Origin: Chamaesiphon sp041738715
Lineage (GTDB): Bacteria; Cyanobacteriota; Cyanobacteriia; Cyanobacteriales; Chamaesiphonaceae
Direction: 5' to 3'
Assembly (NCBI GenBank): GCA_041738715.1
Contig: JBGSPI010000130.1
Location: forward strand, 10,369 to 74,368
DNA: 64,000 nt
This document shows, piece by piece, positions 1 to 8,490 of the stretch. Under the pieces are notes generated by a model. It had not been told where the DNA came from and did no database searches. It saw nothing but the letters and a program-made list of their open reading frames with translations. A program made the translations under genes and the position numbers. Every line of letters begins with the position of its first letter. Position 1 is the stretch's first letter.

Positions 1-3000
1 AGCGCATCGACCAGCGGGACTATAGCAGATTGACCACACCCAATTAGTATGTCCAGAGTAAGTTTCGAGACAATTACCCGTGATCAGATCCCACCGTTTG
101 ATCGTCCGATCGCAACTACCAGTAATTAATTCAGTCGATCGATCGGGGCTAAAGGCAACATTCATAATCCAACCTTGATGACCAACCAGCGTTTGTACGC
201 ACTGCCAATTACTGGTATCCCAGACTTTGGCGGTTGTATCCATGCTGCCAGTTGCTAAATAGCCACCATTGGGACTAAAAGCGATCGAGTGAGTCCGCTG
301 GTAAGTGCTAAAAGAGTGGAGAAATTCACCCGTACTCAGATCCCAAATCTTGATGGTACTTTCCCTGGCAGTGGCGATCAGATTGTGGATCCGACAAATT
401 GCGACTGATTGAATCGTCGGCAGATCGACCGATAGAGTTCTAATCAGATTACCTGTCGCAATCTCCCAAATCTGAACTTCACCATGTTTACAACCCGCAA
501 TTAACCAAGATCCATCAGGACTGAACACCAAACACCAACTACCTTCAACTTCCGCCTCGATCGTCTGAATACAACTAAAATCCTGTAAATCCCACAACCG
601 AATCGTTCGATCGATCCCACTACTAGCAAAATAATCCCCATCAGGACTAACCGCGATCGATAGCACCCCGGCAGTATGACCAGCCAGCGTCTGAATCCAG
701 GTGCGGGTATCTAAATCCCAGATCCGAATCAAGCCATCTCGATAACCGCCGATCAGCCAGCGACAATCGGGAACAAGAGAGATCGAGCGAATCCAGTTAC
801 CATAGCCATTAATTGTTTTCAAACATTTGCGCCGTTGGAGATCGCAAATTTTGATAGTTCGATCGTCACTCCCACTAATCAATAACTGTCCATCCGGTGA
901 GGCATCGATCGCCCAAATCCTTTGCTGGTGAGCACGAGAGATATCTAGACAACTGCCCGTATCCAAATCCCACATGCGGATTGTCCGGTCTTCACCAGCA
1001 CTGATCAGGGTCTTGCCATCAGGAGTGCAGGCGATCGACCAAACCCAATCAGTATGTCCAGTTAAGGTTTGAATTAATTTCCCAGAACTTAGATCCCAGA
1101 CGTAAATAGTGGCAGACATGCCACTCACAATCAGCCGACGACCATCAGGACTAAAAACTGTCCGAATTACCCAATGCTGGTGCGACAGAACATGCAAACA
1201 CACCCCGGTTTTCAGATCCCAAATCCGCACTGTGCTATCAGCACTGGCTGTCGCCAATTGGCTCTCATCTGGACTGAGAGCCACGGAAAAGACCCAGTGG
1301 GTATGTCCGACCAATTCTCGTCTTAAGTCAACCTCGATCGCCTGATTTTGGGCATCTGAGTGGATCTGGAAGTGATAAATCCGCACATTGTAATCGTGAC
1401 CACCAGTGAATAATTTTTGCCCATCACGACTGAAACAGATCCGGCGAAACCCGCGCTTGTCCAAGCCCCGCGCGGGGATTTGGCGACCAGTGTGGAGATC
1501 CCAAAAGTTGATCGTCAGATCGTCACCAGAACTAGCTAAGATGTTCCCATTTGGCGTAAATGCCAAAGACCGAATCCAGTTGGCGTGTCCTTGGTAAATT
1601 GCTAACCGTTGACCATCGCTAGTCCGCCAGAGATGAACATCGCCATTACCATCCCCAGTGGCAAATAAATCTCCGGTGGGATGAAAGGCAACGGAGACAA
1701 TTCCACCGAAGGTTTGGGTAAAGACTGTGCGATCGAATGCCGCTCCAGCAAAATTGACGCGATCGAGATTGACATCGACAAGATCGGCTGACCAAATCGG
1801 TAAACCAGAGCAGTCTAAATCAGCGATCGAGCCATCTGGAGCCAGTTCGATCGATAAATTGAGGATATTTCCCGCTAGATATCCCAAGGGGATCGGATTT
1901 TGCTCTCGCCATCTCGTCAGAATTCGCCGTAGATGCTCACTGAACAATTCTGGCGTGTCCCAAATTACCAAACATCGATTGAGAATGGGGCGTAAGATCA
2001 GTTGTGTTTGCGCTTGGCGGAGATAATCTTTGGTTTGGGCTTTGATGATGGCGTAATTATTAAGATGCCAAAACTGAGATTGAAGATCCGATCCGCCTAA
2101 AGCGGCTGGATCTGCGGTGAGTTCGCCGACGATTTCATCGATGATTTTGCCAGTGACATAAGCCATCATCACGGGTTCTAGCGACCAAGTTTGCTCCTGT
2201 CGGACAGCGACACAGCGACGGAGTAGGGACTGGAGCGCATTGAGAATTTCTCCACCAATTGCTGGGTGGGGGACTAGATTTTCGCGCAATTCTTTGCTCG
2301 TAACTGGTTCGCGCTCGATCGCTAACCAGTAAACTAGCTGTTGTTCGGGTGGTGAAAGTCGGGCAAATTGACGCTGGAGAATATCTTCGATCGTCTGAAA
2401 CTTTAATTTACCTTCTTTCATCAGTGGGTATAGTCCTAAGACTGCTTCACCCCCGCCAGTCATGTCGATCGCGGCAATTGCTGCCATTTTGAGCGCGAGG
2501 GGATTGCCACTATAGTGAGTATATACCTCTTGCCACATCTGCGCCGGGATCGGTGGACAACCGCAGGATTGAACGAGTTCGTGAGCCATATCTGGGGTCA
2601 ATCCCCCAACCGCAAAGGATCTGACGAGTTTGGGATGAATGACTTCCGATCGAGCAATCGGCTGTGGTTTTTCGCGACTGGTGATGAGTAGACAACTTTG
2701 GTGCGGAAGTTCGCCAATTGCTTTGAATAATTGTTCGTAGCCTTCATATCCCGGCAAATACTGCCCAGCGTGAACTTGACCTTGGAGAACCGATTCCACA
2801 TTATCTAGCACAACTAGCGCGCGGTTGTGGGTGAGGTATGCGATCGTTAACTCGATTTGCCCCTCCACTGTATCGGGCAAATCTGCCAATGGTTGCGGAC
2901 TCAAAAACTGCAACAAGTCCCGCAGAATATCGGTCACAGGGGGCGCATTAAGTAGCGATCGCCAAATTGCACAATCGAAATGCTCAGTTAAGCCGCTGAC

Positions 3001-3510
3001 AAGTTTCCCCGCTAGGGTGGTTTTGCCCATACCACCCGTACCCAGCAACGAGATCAACCGACTGCGTTCTGTCACACACCAACTAGTTAGAGTGGCGAGT
3101 TCCTCTGTCCGCCCATAAAACGGTGCATCACTTGCTTGACTGCTATTTGGACGTTGAATACTCTCACCCCAATCGATTTTGCTGCGCTGGGGAGGATCCG
3201 CTCTAAACTGATGGGCGATCGCAAATTCCGGTTGCTTACTGTACCACAGCAACACCGCGACTAAATTTTTCTTCGTTACCTTTTGCCCTAATCGCCAACT
3301 AAGTGCTTGCCATAAGCTGGCTCCAGTTTCTTTGACATAACTGATCTTGTATCGGTGAGAACCTTTCGCCTGATCATTGGAGATCGCCGCAATAATTTCC
3401 TGGTAGGACTTATTGGCAATCACCCCCCGAATAATCTGGATCTGTAGGGAACTGAGGGGTTTGGGGGTTAAAACAGTTTCAACGATCGCTATTGCTCGAT
3501 CGATATCCAT
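1..3510 (-). CDS. STAND-type NB-ARC ATPase with WD40 repeats (3' end beyond window)
   Basis: The reading frame starts at ATG 3510 and stays open to base 1, so at least 1170 residues are present and the C-terminus is missing. Residues 1 to about 95 resemble the helix-turn-helix domain found at the N-terminus of vWA-MoxR-associated proteins. The P-loop GTGGMGKTT lies near residue 160 and a hydrophobic strand ending VVLDN (Walker B) near 233, as in NB-ARC ATPases. A short pentapeptide-like stretch near residues 560-590 precedes about 13 full WD40 repeats and the start of another, most ending in (I/V)W-D. The family acts as a signal-sensing switch: repeats sense, the NTPase oligomerises, and the N-terminal domain recruits an effector. 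Its ligand cannot be read from the sequence. Domain calls are by eye. Confidence 0.9.
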   Translation of the reverse strand, partial: MDIDRAIAIVETVLTPKPLSSLQIQIIRGVIANKSYQEIIAAISNDQAKGSHRYKISYVKETGASLWQALSWRLGQKVTKKNLVAVLLWYSKQPEFAIAHQFRADPPQRSKIDWGESIQRPNSSQASDAPFYGRTEELATLTSWCVTERSRLISLLGTGGMGKTTLAGKLVSGLTEHFDCAIWRSLLNAPPVTDILRDLLQFLSPQPLADLPDTVEGQIELTIAYLTHNRALVVLDNVESVLQGQVHAGQYLPGYEGYEQLFKAIGELPHQSCLLITSREKPQPIARSEVIHPKLVRSFAVGGLTPDMAHELVQSCGCPPIPAQMWQEVYTHYSGNPLALKMAAIAAIDMTGGGEAVLGLYPLMKEGKLKFQTIEDILQRQFARLSPPEQQLVYWLAIEREPVTSKELRENLVPHPAIGGEILNALQSLLRRCVAVRQEQTWSLEPVMMAYVTGKIIDEIVGELTADPAALGGSDLQSQFWHLNNYAIIKAQTKDYLRQAQTQLILRPILNRCLVIWDTPELFSEHLRRILTRWREQNPIPLGYLAGNILNLSIELAPDGSIADLDCSGLPIWSADLVDVNLDRVNFAGAAFDRTVFTQTFGGIVSVAFHPTGDLFATGDGNGDVHLWRTSDGQRLAIYQGHANWIRSLAFTPNGNILASSGDDLTINFWDLHTGRQIPARGLDKRGFRRICFSRDGQKLFTGGHDYNVRIYHFQIHSDAQNQAIEVDLRRELVGHTHWVFSVALSPDESQLATASADSTVRIWDLKTGVCLHVLSHQHWVIRTVFSPDGRRLIVSGMSATIYVWDLSSGKLIQTLTGHTDWVWSIACTPDGKTLISAGEDRTIRMWDLDTGSCLDISRAHQQRIWAIDASPDGQLLISGSDDRTIKICDLQRRKCLKTINGYGNWIRSISLVPDCRWLIGGYRDGLIRIWDLDTRTWIQTLAGHTAGVLSIAVSPDGDYFASSGIDRTIRLWDLQDFSCIQTIEAEVEGSWCLVFSPDGSWLIAGCKHGEVQIWEIATGNLIRTLSVDLPTIQSVAICRIHNLIATARESTIKIWDLSTGEFLHSFSTYQRTHSIAFSPNGGYLATGSMDTTAKVWDTSNWQCVQTLVGHQGWIMNVAFSPDRSTELITGSCDRTIKRWDLITGNCLETYSGHTNWVWSICYSPAGRCA

Positions 3511-3684
3511 ACATTACCTGTTGATTCTGGTCTTGGTCTGATGAGCGGTTAAGGAGTGGAAAAAAGCAGCGATGCTACTCCTTCACCCCTATATCCTACC
3601 GCCGACCCTACTTTTTCCATACTTTTATAGCAATTAACTATATCATCAGTATGTCATAATGTGAAACACAGAGTGTTTGTGTGT

Positions 3685-3843
3685 TCAACTTTTGATTTGT
3701 TTGGCAATAACTTCACCTCCTGGAGTAATTGCCAAACAAATCATCTCCGGGTCTTGTTCGGTTCCACCAGATGAATCAGCAAAACCTGGGGGTTTTTTGT
3801 GGCAATTCGGTTTTTGATGGCGCGATTGGTTAAAGATCGGCAT
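3685..3843 (-). CDS. possible 52-residue small protein
   Basis: An ATG at 3843 opens a 52-codon frame ending in TGA at 3685-3687. The predicted peptide is basic at its N-terminus and ends in a strand-rich tail containing ICLAITPGGEVIAKQI, which looks more protein-like than random translation. It is read on the same strand as the NB-ARC gene and ends 174 bases upstream of that gene's start. I do not recognise the family. A 15-bp perfect inverted repeat (3694-3708/3728-3742) lies within the last third, so the region could instead be only a structured RNA or binding site. Coding status is uncertain. Confidence 0.35.
   Translation of the reverse strand: MPIFNQSRHQKPNCHKKPPGFADSSGGTEQDPEMICLAITPGGEVIAKQIKS
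3694..3742. repeat. 15-bp perfect inverted repeat with 19-base loop
   Basis: GATTTGTTTGGCAAT at 3694-3708 is matched by its exact reverse complement at 3728-3742. The loop itself contains the small palindrome CTCC-T-GGAG. There is no T-run on either side, so it is not a standard terminator. It lies inside the possible small ORF and between two divergently read genes. Confidence 0.6.
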
Positions 3844-3892
3844 ATAATCGCATCAATGCTAATCGAAATCTTGGATCACCAAATATTCACTT

Positions 3893-5074
3893 ATGAATTT
3901 AGCACTTCAAATTGGGGATAGTCTAATTCCGTGCGATCGAGTCTTACAACAATTATCTGAAGCTCAATTATTACCCCAATTGCTGCGAGAAATGGTGATC
4001 GATGACCTAATCGATCGCGTCGCGAGGGAGCATCAGATTGACTTGACCCCAACGCCGGCAGAATTCGACAAATTGACCGAGCAAGTAGCTGGAATTACCC
4101 CCTTTCGCGGGATGAACTCAGCGCAAATTGAAGCAATTACCTACCGTACTCTCAAGCTCCACAAATTCAAACAAGCTGGATGGGGACATAAAGTTAGTAG
4201 CTACTACCAAACTATCCAACAAAAACTCTACCGTGTTTCCTACTCGATCCTCCAAGTCGAAGATGGTTTACTAGCTCAAGAATTGTTTTTTCGGATTCAA
4301 TCTGGCGAACAATCTTTCGCTGAACTTGCCATCAAATATTCCCACGATCCTTCCGCCAAAAAGGGCGGACTGATTGGTCCCATTTTCAGCCGCGAGATTT
4401 TAGCAACACATGGTCAAATTCTACAACAACTTGCACCTGGTGAATTGTCCTCTCTCTTCCGACTAGATGGCTGTTATGGCTTCATCCGGTTGAATGATGT
4501 GATCCCACCGCAGCTAGATGAGAACATGCATCAAATTCTCCTAGATGAGCTATTTGAAAGTTGGATTCAAGCGCAAATTGCCACCGAAGTCGATCCCGAT
4601 CGGGCAACCGTCATTGCCCCCATAACCTCAATCGTCCAACAGCCCCCGACCGAGATCCCCATTGTTGATATTTTTGCACCTGACTTTACCTATCGCCCAG
4701 AGATAGCGACAGCCCCACCCCAGTCCCCAGATGTCCCAGAAGTTACCGTTGTCACCGAACCAGCACAAACAGATCTCGAAATCTCCACTGGCTTCTTTTT
4801 CCCCAATCGGCAGAAAAATACCTCGGTTCCCACCTCAAATCTGACCAGCGCAACAACACCCTCAGCATCAGCCGCCAGTGACAATAGTGCATTCACTCTA
4901 CCACCAGATCTGGAAGTGACAACCCCGCCGATCGTTCAAGCTCAAAATCGATCGCGTCAACTTGTTATTGGCATCGCCATAATTGCTACCATCACTCTCA
5001 CCGCAATTGGCGCAAATAGATATCTTGCTCAATCTAACAATCCACCTCAGTTCGGAAAACCGCACACAGATTGA
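3893..5074 (+). CDS. membrane-anchored PpiC-type (parvulin) peptidylprolyl isomerase
   Basis: This 393-residue protein has an all-alpha N-terminal part (about 1-115) and then a parvulin-like domain (about 115-205). Its landmarks are QSFAELAIKYSHDPSAKKGG and the closing LAPGELSS...GYGFIRL-like segment. A Pro/Thr-rich linker of about 130 residues leads to one hydrophobic helix near residues 364-384, so the protein is probably tail-anchored. Family members catalyse cis-trans isomerisation of prolyl bonds, assisting folding or export. The protein stands alone on the plus strand; the CIRCE element of groEL begins only 12 bases after its stop. Exact substrate and membrane are unknown. Confidence 0.8.
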   Translation: MNLALQIGDSLIPCDRVLQQLSEAQLLPQLLREMVIDDLIDRVAREHQIDLTPTPAEFDKLTEQVAGITPFRGMNSAQIEAITYRTLKLHKFKQAGWGHKVSSYYQTIQQKLYRVSYSILQVEDGLLAQELFFRIQSGEQSFAELAIKYSHDPSAKKGGLIGPIFSREILATHGQILQQLAPGELSSLFRLDGCYGFIRLNDVIPPQLDENMHQILLDELFESWIQAQIATEVDPDRATVIAPITSIVQQPPTEIPIVDIFAPDFTYRPEIATAPPQSPDVPEVTVVTEPAQTDLEISTGFFFPNRQKNTSVPTSNLTSATTPSASAASDNSAFTLPPDLEVTTPPIVQAQNRSRQLVIGIAIIATITLTAIGANRYLAQSNNPPQFGKPHTD

Positions 5075-5085
5075 GCAGAATCCGT

Positions 5086-5112
5086 TTAGCACTCCTAGCC
5101 ATAGAGTGCTAA
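5086..5112 (+). promoter_or_regulatory. CIRCE operator (HrcA binding site)
   Basis: TTAGCACTC (5086-5094), a nine-base spacer and GAGTGCTAA (5104-5112) form a perfect CIRCE inverted repeat. It lies 31 bases before the groEL start. In bacteria this element binds the heat-shock repressor HrcA, so groEL here is very likely HrcA-controlled. Confidence 0.95.
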
Positions 5113-5143
5113 ATTTTGGAAGAGATAAGCTAAAAAAAATATT

Positions 5144-6814
5144 ATGGCAAAAATTATCGCGTTTAACGAAGAGTCCCGGCGCGCCCTCGAACGGGGTGTC
5201 AACGCCTTGGCTGATGCGGTCAAGATTACACTAGGCCCCAAAGGGCGTAATGTCCTGTTAGAGAAGAAATTTGGCGCACCTCAGATTGTCAACGATGGGA
5301 TTACCGTTGCCAAGGATATTGAATTATCCGATCCCTTAGAAAATACTGGGGCAAGATTGATTCAAGAAGTCGCTGCCAAGACTAAAGATTTAGCTGGAGA
5401 CGGCACCACTACCGCCACCGTCCTCGCGCAAGAAATGATCCGCGAAGGCTTGAAAAATGTTGCCGCTGGTAGCAATCCGATCGGCATCAAACGCGGTATG
5501 GATAAAACTGTCACCTTACTTGTTGCAGAGATTGCCAAACTAGCTAAACCCGTTGAAGGCAAAGGAATCGCCCAAGTAGCTAGCGTCTCCGCCGGAAACG
5601 ATCCAGAAGTCGGTGAAATGATTTCAGCGGCGATGGATAAAGTGACTAAAGATGGTGTAATTACGGTTGAAGAGTCTAAATCACTCACCACCGAATTAGA
5701 AGTAGTCGAAGGGATGCAAATCGATCGCGGTTATCTCTCCCCCTATCTTGTCACCGATCAAGAGCGGATGGTGGTTGAGTTTGACAACGCCCTGATTCTG
5801 ATTACTGATAAAAAAATTGGCTCGATTCAGGATTTAGTACCCATCCTCGAAAAAGTTGCCCGCGCTGGCAAACCCTTGTTGATTATCGCTGAAGATCTCG
5901 AAGGTGAAGCTCTGGCTACCCTTGTTGTTAATAAAGCACGTGGGGTGTTGAGCGTCGCCGCAATTAAAGCTCCCAGTTTCGGCGATCGTCGCAAAGCCGT
6001 ACTACAGGATATTGCCATCCTCACTGGTGGACAACTAATTTCTGAAGAAATCGGTTTGAGCCTGGATACGACTACGGTAGAAATGCTCGGCACAGCAGCT
6101 AAAATCACGATCGATAAAGAGAACACAACGATCGTTTCTAGTACTGGCAATAGTGCCGATGTCCAAAAACGGATCGCTCAACTCAAGCAACAATTGGCTG
6201 AGACAGACTCTGTTTATGATACCGAAAAACTCCAAGAGCGGATCGCCAAATTGGCGGGCGGGATTGCCGTGATTAAAGTTGGTGCGGCAACTGAAACTGA
6301 ACTCAAAGATCGCAAATTGCGGATTGAAGACGCGCTCAATGCAACTAAAGCCGCCGTAGAAGAAGGCATCGTTCCCGGTGGTGGCACAACGCTAATTCAC
6401 CTCTGCAAGAAAGTCGAGGAAATCGCCCAAGGTTTCAGCGATCCTGAAGAAAAAATTGGGGCTAATATCATCTCTAAAGCCTTAGAAGCACCCCTACGGC
6501 AAATTGCTAACAACGCCGGGGTCGAAGGTTCGGTCATCGTCGAACAGGTGCGTGCAGCGGCTGATAATATCGGCTATAACGCGGCTACGAATGTTTTTGA
6601 AGATTTACTCGCGGCTGGGATCGTCGATCCTGCTAAAGTCGTGCGTTCTTCCTTACAAAATGCTGTATCGATCGCCGGATTAGTCCTGACAACAGAAGCC
6701 CTGATCGTCGAGAAACCCGAACCCAAGGCTGCTGCTATGCCTGATATGGGCGGCATGGGTGGCATGGGCGGCATGGGTGGCATGGGTGGCATGGGTGGCA
6801 TGGGGATGATGTAA
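5144..6814 (+). CDS. groL: 60-kDa chaperonin GroEL
   Basis: The 556-residue product is a full-length GroEL, the ring chaperonin that folds cytosolic proteins with ATP and GroES. Visible hallmarks are the N-terminal ALADAVKITLGPKGRNV segment, the ATP-site motif GDGTTTATVLA near residue 86, and a C-terminal tail of GGM repeats ending in methionines. The gene has no groES upstream, so it is the stand-alone copy that many cyanobacteria carry beside a groESL operon. It follows a perfect CIRCE operator and is therefore probably derepressed by heat. The ATG at 5144 gives the conserved MAKxIxFNEE start. Confidence 0.97.
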   Translation: MAKIIAFNEESRRALERGVNALADAVKITLGPKGRNVLLEKKFGAPQIVNDGITVAKDIELSDPLENTGARLIQEVAAKTKDLAGDGTTTATVLAQEMIREGLKNVAAGSNPIGIKRGMDKTVTLLVAEIAKLAKPVEGKGIAQVASVSAGNDPEVGEMISAAMDKVTKDGVITVEESKSLTTELEVVEGMQIDRGYLSPYLVTDQERMVVEFDNALILITDKKIGSIQDLVPILEKVARAGKPLLIIAEDLEGEALATLVVNKARGVLSVAAIKAPSFGDRRKAVLQDIAILTGGQLISEEIGLSLDTTTVEMLGTAAKITIDKENTTIVSSTGNSADVQKRIAQLKQQLAETDSVYDTEKLQERIAKLAGGIAVIKVGAATETELKDRKLRIEDALNATKAAVEEGIVPGGGTTLIHLCKKVEEIAQGFSDPEEKIGANIISKALEAPLRQIANNAGVEGSVIVEQVRAAADNIGYNAATNVFEDLLAAGIVDPAKVVRSSLQNAVSIAGLVLTTEALIVEKPEPKAAAMPDMGGMGGMGGMGGMGGMGGMGMM

Positions 6815-6835
6815 TTACACCCCCGGCATTTACCT

Positions 6836-6964
6836 AGGGCTGATCTATTGGCAAAAGAATAATGCTAAAACCTAATTGTGTCGTTAAACTTCTATCTACA
6901 TTCGATCGAGAGTTAACAACAGAAAAGGGTTAGAGTCGTTTTCTGTGGTGGGTGGATCAGCCCT
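6836..6964. repeat. 10-bp inverted repeats bounding 129 bp (possible MITE or IS remnant)
   Basis: AGGGCTGATC (6836-6845) recurs in inverse orientation as GATCAGCCCT (6955-6964). The enclosed segment has no coding potential. An end beginning AGGGCTGAT resembles terminal repeats of some cyanobacterial insertion sequences, so this may be a small non-autonomous element or a remnant. No target duplication is visible. Confidence 0.4.
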
Positions 6965-7002
6965 GGACCAGACTCTGAAGCCTACAACATACCGATTGCG
7001 GT

Positions 7003-8423
7003 ATATCCCTCTTTTGTCACTTTAGTCAGAGCAAAATGGATGAACACTGAATAAACTCAAAGAATCAAAGGCATGAGCACAGAGATCGACAAAGGCAATC
7101 AACGTATTAAAACTCTGCTCCAAAAGTGGATTGCCAAAAATAGTCAGCCAGGGTTTAATTAAATTGAAGGCTAACAGCGGTAGCAATAATAGCTGAAGAT
7201 TATTAAGGGCTGATTTCCAGCTTCGATGTTCATCCCAATGAGGATGTTTTGCTAAATAACTCTTGAGTTCTGCTTCGACAATCTTTGGCTCAATCGATTC
7301 AGAGGCGATCGCGGGGAGAGACTGCAAACTAACTAATAGAAATGCACAAGATATTATTTCCCACCACCGCGCAATATCTAAATAATTAGTTAGTCTAAAA
7401 TCTGACCATCCTAGCTCGGATTTACACTGTCTAAATCCATACTCTACCCAAGTTCTCTCTCCGTAGATATTCCCAACGTCCGAACATTCAATGTTGGCAA
7501 TGTTCGTCATAACATAGGATGTACTATTCGGCGGTAACGTTTTAGTATCTGTAGTTAAATCCCAATAAGTATAGTGTCCTCGTTGACCAAATATTACTTC
7601 ACGAACATATCTAGTTTCTGGTGGATGAGCCGCAAACGTTCGGGTGAATTTACGCCATTTTGTCTGTCTAACCTTTGCCGTATCTGGCATCCACACTCCA
7701 TGATTGCTTCTAATCGATACCATAAATTGTAAATTTAATTTCTCCAATACTCTTAGTACAGCAGTTGGACTTTCTCCATATAAGCTGTCTGCTAGGACAT
7801 AGCGAATATTAAATCCGAGTTCTACCAACTCCGTTACTAGTTTAGCTGCTATTTGCGGCTTACTCTGATAAATATCATCTAATTTCAGTGTGGATTTAGG
7901 TTTGTAGATCTCAAATATTAATGGAAATGTAATTCCGTCTTTGACTCCATAAATATTCACGCTGACAATTCCATTATCAACTTTGCCCAGTCTACCTAAA
8001 TATTGCCTAGCTACATAATCAGTATGAGTTCCTTTCTTGCGGTCGCCTGTTTCATCAATAATGATATCTATAGCTGCTTGTTTTAACCATTCTTTAGTTA
8101 GCTTGAGTCTATTTGCTCGTAACTGTTGATATGACCAAGGTGACTCTGTGATAAAATTATGCAATGATTGGCTGTTTTTTAGTCCAACAATTTCTCCAAT
8201 TGTTGTTAAACTCTTTCTCTGTGATGGTGTGATAATTCCTAAGAGCATTCGCTTAAATGCTTCATAGCTTCTAACTTCTGGAAATATCTTTTGATACTGG
8301 CTGCAATATTGGTCGATTACACTAATTGTGGGTACTGCTGCTCTTGGCTGTGTCACATGCCCTGCTTGCTCTCTAGCCTTTTTATTCCATTTTAGCTCAC
8401 CCAGAGTGACAGAAGAGGGATAT
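7003..8423. mobile_element. IS701-like insertion sequence
   Basis: An element of about 1.42 kb carries one transposase gene on the minus strand. Its ends are imperfect 18-bp inverted repeats (7003-7020 and 8406-8423) with 17 of 18 matching bases; the outermost bases may extend slightly. I could not see a clear target-site duplication. It lies between groEL and recQ, ending 67 bases from the recQ stop. Confidence 0.8.
7022..8356 (-). CDS. IS701-type DDE transposase
   Basis: The 444-residue product has the catalytic triad context of the IS701/IS4-like transposases. These are IIDETGDRKKG near residue 100 for the first Asp, YVLADSLYGES near 190 for the second, and ERTWVEYGFRQCKSELGWSDFR near 315 for the Y-(2)-R-(3)-E type motif with the Glu. 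There are no frameshifts or stops, so the copy may be active. The stop codon overlaps the inner edge of the left inverted repeat, usual for compact insertion sequences. Confidence 0.93.
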   Translation of the reverse strand: MTQPRAAVPTISVIDQYCSQYQKIFPEVRSYEAFKRMLLGIITPSQRKSLTTIGEIVGLKNSQSLHNFITESPWSYQQLRANRLKLTKEWLKQAAIDIIIDETGDRKKGTHTDYVARQYLGRLGKVDNGIVSVNIYGVKDGITFPLIFEIYKPKSTLKLDDIYQSKPQIAAKLVTELVELGFNIRYVLADSLYGESPTAVLRVLEKLNLQFMVSIRSNHGVWMPDTAKVRQTKWRKFTRTFAAHPPETRYVREVIFGQRGHYTYWDLTTDTKTLPPNSTSYVMTNIANIECSDVGNIYGERTWVEYGFRQCKSELGWSDFRLTNYLDIARWWEIISCAFLLVSLQSLPAIASESIEPKIVEAELKSYLAKHPHWDEHRSWKSALNNLQLLLLPLLAFNLIKPWLTIFGNPLLEQSFNTLIAFVDLCAHAFDSLSLFSVHPFCSD

Positions 8424-8490
8424 TGTAGACGCGTCGCACCTAATTTATCTGGCTGCTGTTGTTGTCATCTGGCTTAATTGATGACACCCC

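Noticed and set aside
8463..8486. hairpin TGTCATC/GATGACA after recQ as a terminator
   Set aside because: The 7-bp stem has no T-run and may be chance; too weak to list.
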